Below, in pieces: positions 7,504 through 8,968 of a DNA stretch of 8,968 nucleotides (its first letter is position 1; the number at the start of each line of letters is the position of its first letter). Both the position numbers and the translations under genes were made by a program. The stretch lies in contig CAIPNN010000119.1 in assembly GCA_903866425.1 (NCBI GenBank), positions 1 to 8,968 of the forward strand, in the 5' to 3' direction. The notes under the pieces were generated by a model. It made no database searches, was not told where the DNA came from, and saw only the letters and a program-made list of their open reading frames with translations. Source of the DNA: an uncultured Actinomycetes bacterium (GTDB taxonomy: Bacteria; Actinomycetota; Thermoleophilia; Miltoncostaeales; Miltoncostaeaceae).

Positions 7504-8056
7504 AGACCTCCATGATCTCCGCTTCCTTGCGGGCGAGCATCTCATCGATGCTCTTCACCTCGGCGTCGGTGAGCTTCTGCACGTCGTCCTGTGCACGACC
7601 GAGGTCGTTCTTCGACACGTCGCCGTCCTTCTCGCCCCGCTTGAACTCGTTCAGCACGTCGCGGCGCACATTGCGCACCGACACCCGGGCCTCCTCGGCC
7701 ATGCGGTGGGCCACCTTCACCAGTTCCTTGCGACGCTCCTCGGTGAGCTGCGGCAGCGGCAGGCGAATGGTGTTTCCGTCGTTGCTCGGCGTGAGGCCGA
7801 GGTCCGACTCCATGATGGCCTTCTCGATGTCCTGGATCATCGTCTTGTCGAACGGCTGAACGGTGATGAGGCGTGCCTCAGGCGCATGGATCTTCGCCAA
7901 CTGTGGCAGCGGAGTGGCAGCGCCGTAGGCGTCAACGCTGATGCGGTCGAGCAGCGCCGTGCTCGCGCGACCGGTGCGAAGGGCGGCGAACTCGTTCGCC
8001 AGGTTCTTGGTGGCGCCTTCCATCCGTCGCTTGGCGTCTTCGATGCGCTCCCTCAT
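7502..8056 (-). CDS. frr: Ribosome recycling factor
   Basis: RRF acts with EF-G to split post-termination 70S ribosomes after release of the peptide. The 184 residues match the usual length of about 185. Helical domain I is formed by the N- and C-terminal parts, with family stretches LRTGRAST (26-33), the beta-rich domain II (about 31-104) containing TPLPQLAKI and ITVQPFDKTMIQDIEKAI (64-81), NDGNTIRLPLPQLTEERRKE (92-111), and the C-terminal helix ending in DEMLARKEAEIMEV. The ATG has GGGAGGG six bases upstream, the best ribosome site in this window. It lies 19 bases after pyrH, in the highly conserved tsf-pyrH-frr order. Nothing is unusual in the protein. Confidence 0.97.
   Translation of the reverse strand: MRERIEDAKRRMEGATKNLANEFAALRTGRASTALLDRISVDAYGAATPLPQLAKIHAPEARLITVQPFDKTMIQDIEKAIMESDLGLTPSNDGNTIRLPLPQLTEERRKELVKVAHRMAEEARVSVRNVRRDVLNEFKRGEKDGDVSKNDLGRAQDDVQKLTDAEVKSIDEMLARKEAEIMEV
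7506..7511 (-). promoter_or_regulatory. Ribosome binding site of uppS, inside the last codons of frr
   Basis: GGAGGT spans the last two sense codons of frr (GAG GTC) and lies eight bases before TTG at 7497. It is the strongest argument for the TTG start, since no such site precedes the ATG at 7431. Confidence 0.55.
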
Positions 8057-8062
8057 GCCAAT

Positions 8063-8069
8063 CCCTCCC
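8063..8069 (-). promoter_or_regulatory. Strong ribosome binding site of frr
   Basis: GGGAGGG ends six bases before the frr ATG at 8056 and lies wholly in the 19-base pyrH-frr gap. It suggests that frr is initiated independently, not only by coupling to pyrH. Confidence 0.7.
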
Positions 8070-8070
8070 G

Positions 8071-8084
8071 CCGGCTCACGCCGG
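8071..8084 (-). repeat. Hairpin placing the pyrH stop codon in a GNRA-type tetraloop
   Basis: CCGGC and GCCGG form a perfect 5-bp all-GC stem around GUGA, which fits the GNRA tetraloop consensus; the UGA in it is the pyrH stop. The frr Shine-Dalgarno begins one base after the stem. No U-run follows, so it is not an intrinsic terminator. Confidence 0.4.
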
Positions 8085-8846
8085 TCCGCTGACGACCGTT
8101 CCCACGTGTTCGCCGCTGAGGATTCGGGCGAGATTGCCCTCCTCCTGCATGTTGAACACGAGGAGCGGCAGGTCGTTGTCCATGCAGAGCGTGAGGGCCG
8201 TGGTGTCCATCACCTTCAGGCCCCGCTCAATGGCTTCCATGTGGGTGATCCTTGGAATCAGGGTGGCCGACGGGTCCTCCCGCGGGTCCGCCGTCATCAC
8301 GCCATCAACGCTGTTCTTCGCCATCAGGATGCACTCGGCGCCGATCTCCAGCGCGCGCAGCGCGGCCGTGGTGTCGGTCGTGAAGAACGGGTTGCCCGTA
8401 CCGGCCGCGAAGATGACCACGCGCTTCTTCTCGAGGTGTCGGATTGCTCGGCGCCGGATGTACGGCTCCGCCACTTCCTGCATGGCAATGGCCGACTGGA
8501 TACGGGTGGTCAGGTCGAGCTTCTCAAGCGCGTCCTGAATGGCCAGCGCGTTCAGCATCGTGGCGATCATGCCCATGTAGTCGGCGGTCGCGCGGTCCAT
8601 GCCGCTGGCCGCGCCCATGACGCCGCGGAAGACGTTGCCGCCCCCGACCACGATGGCCACCTCGACGTCGCGATCGTGGGCTTCGCGAACCACGCGTGCC
8701 ACGCCGGCGATCTGTTCGGGGTCGATTCCGTACCCCTGGTCGCCCATCAGGGCTTCGCCCGAGAGCTTCAGCAGCACCCGGGACCAGGCGGCTCGCCCGC
8801 CCGCCCCCGCAGCGGCGGGGGCGGGGTCGGGCTGGTCGCTACTCAC
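8076..8846 (-). CDS. pyrH: UMP kinase (uridylate kinase)
   Basis: Hexameric cytoplasmic kinase of the amino acid kinase fold, converting UMP to UDP with ATP in pyrimidine nucleotide synthesis. The core is clear: VLLKLSGEALMGDQGYG (24-40, phosphate-binding), IVVGGGNVFRG (65-75), MDRATADYMGMIATMLNALA (83-102), FAAGTGNPFFTTDTTAALRA (146-165), MAKNSVDGVMTADPR (175-189), and LPLLVFNM (226-233). The start chosen is GTG at 8846, overlapping the tsf stop by eight bases, giving 256 residues. It adds an Ala/Pro/Gly-rich extension (residues 5-20) before the fold. The next GTG, at 8777, would cut into the first strand and drop the usual residues before LLKLSGE, so the longer form is more likely; TTG at 8849 is also possible. 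No good Shine-Dalgarno is visible for any of these, so coupling to tsf is inferred. Confidence 0.95.
   Translation of the reverse strand: MSSDQPDPAPAAAGAGGRAAWSRVLLKLSGEALMGDQGYGIDPEQIAGVARVVREAHDRDVEVAIVVGGGNVFRGVMGAASGMDRATADYMGMIATMLNALAIQDALEKLDLTTRIQSAIAMQEVAEPYIRRRAIRHLEKKRVVIFAAGTGNPFFTTDTTAALRALEIGAECILMAKNSVDGVMTADPREDPSATLIPRITHMEAIERGLKVMDTTALTLCMDNDLPLLVFNMQEEGNLARILSGEHVGTVVSGPA
8800..8825 (-). repeat. Perfect 11-bp GC-only inverted repeat at the start of pyrH
   Basis: CCCGCCCCCGC (minus strand, 8825-8815) pairs perfectly with GCGGGGGCGGG (8810-8800) around the four-base loop CGCT. The stem is entirely G-C and begins 13 bases after the tsf stop codon. With the pyrH start at 8846 it encodes residues 8-16 (Pro-Ala-Pro-Ala-Ala-Ala-Gly-Ala-Gly). 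With the start at 8777 it would lie between the genes. No U-run follows, so it is not a classical terminator, but it should be very stable in RNA. Confidence 0.6.
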
Positions 8847-8968
8847 CAAGCTGGTAGACCGTGAACCGCCGGATGGTGATGTTCTCGCCGAGTTCCGACG
8901 AGGTCTCCGCCCGGAGCTCCTCCATCGTGCGCTGCTTCTTCTCCGTGGCGTCACGGAAGAAGGGCTGC
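8839..8968 (-). CDS. tsf: Elongation factor Ts, C-terminal end (5' part outside window)
   Basis: EF-Ts is the guanine-nucleotide exchange factor that regenerates EF-Tu-GTP. Only the last 42 residues and the TAG stop are present. They begin QPFFRDATEKK and end ENITIRRFTVYQLGE, which matches the conserved EF-Ts C-terminus (QPF...D, then GENI.+RRF..Y.LGE). Its position directly before pyrH and frr is the near-universal tsf-pyrH-frr order in bacteria and supports the call. The end overlaps the proposed pyrH GTG start by eight bases. The fragment is short, so the identification rests on this tail plus context. Confidence 0.9.
   Translation of the reverse strand, partial: QPFFRDATEKKQRTMEELRAETSSELGENITIRRFTVYQLGE

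Noticed and set aside
7498..7545. uppS starting at ATG 7545
   Set aside because: It would overlap frr by 44 bases with a basic, non-conserved N-terminus. TTG at 7497 has a well-spaced GGAGGT and gives the typical family length.
8800..8825. GC-rich stem after tsf as an intrinsic terminator
   Set aside because: No U-tract follows and it lies within the reading frame of pyrH. It may affect the RNA, but classical termination is not supported.
1..8968. CRISPR arrays, tRNA genes, insertion sequences, prophage or defence genes
   Set aside because: None was seen. The window is almost fully occupied by ten housekeeping genes on one strand, with gaps of 35 bases or less.

Overview
This window is a compact block of housekeeping genes, all read from the minus strand, so the gene order runs from high to low coordinates. 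The base composition is very GC-rich, third codon positions are mostly G or C, and the start codons include GTG and TTG. This suggests a high-GC bacterium, most likely an actinomycetote. The exact lineage cannot be fixed from this window; a deep-branching class such as Thermoleophilia is a guess from gene order. No mobile elements, RNA genes, CRISPR arrays or long repeats were seen, and no stretch over 300 bases lacks a gene. The longest gap is 35 bases.

In transcription order the genes are: the end of tsf (EF-Ts), pyrH (UMP kinase), frr (ribosome recycling factor), uppS (isoprenyl/undecaprenyl diphosphate synthase), cdsA (CDP-diacylglycerol synthase), an M42-family metallo-aminopeptidase, dxr (DXP reductoisomerase), rseP-like M50 site-2 protease, ispG (HMBPP synthase), and proS (prolyl-tRNA synthetase, running off the low-coordinate edge). 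Junctions are overlaps (8, 4, 1 and 4 bases) or gaps of 4 to 35 bases. The whole window therefore looks like one transcription unit with translational coupling. No promoter or intrinsic terminator was found inside it.

The genes fall into two themes. Translation is represented by EF-Ts, RRF and ProRS, with PyrH supplying pyrimidine nucleotides. Envelope and isoprenoid synthesis is represented by Dxr and IspG (MEP pathway to IPP/DMAPP), UppS (polyprenyl carrier lipid), CdsA (phospholipid precursor) and the membrane protease. The frr-uppS-cdsA-dxr-rseP-proS backbone matches the Bacillus-type arrangement. The dxr-rseP-ispG run matches the Mycobacterium arrangement (dxr-rip1-gcpE).

No undescribed system is evident. 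The features most worth a second look are the M42 peptidase inserted between cdsA and dxr, and small inverted repeats at several gene junctions. These include a perfect 11-bp GC stem in the start of pyrH, the pyrH stop codon in a GNRA-type tetraloop, and the probable uppS TTG start codon in a hairpin loop.
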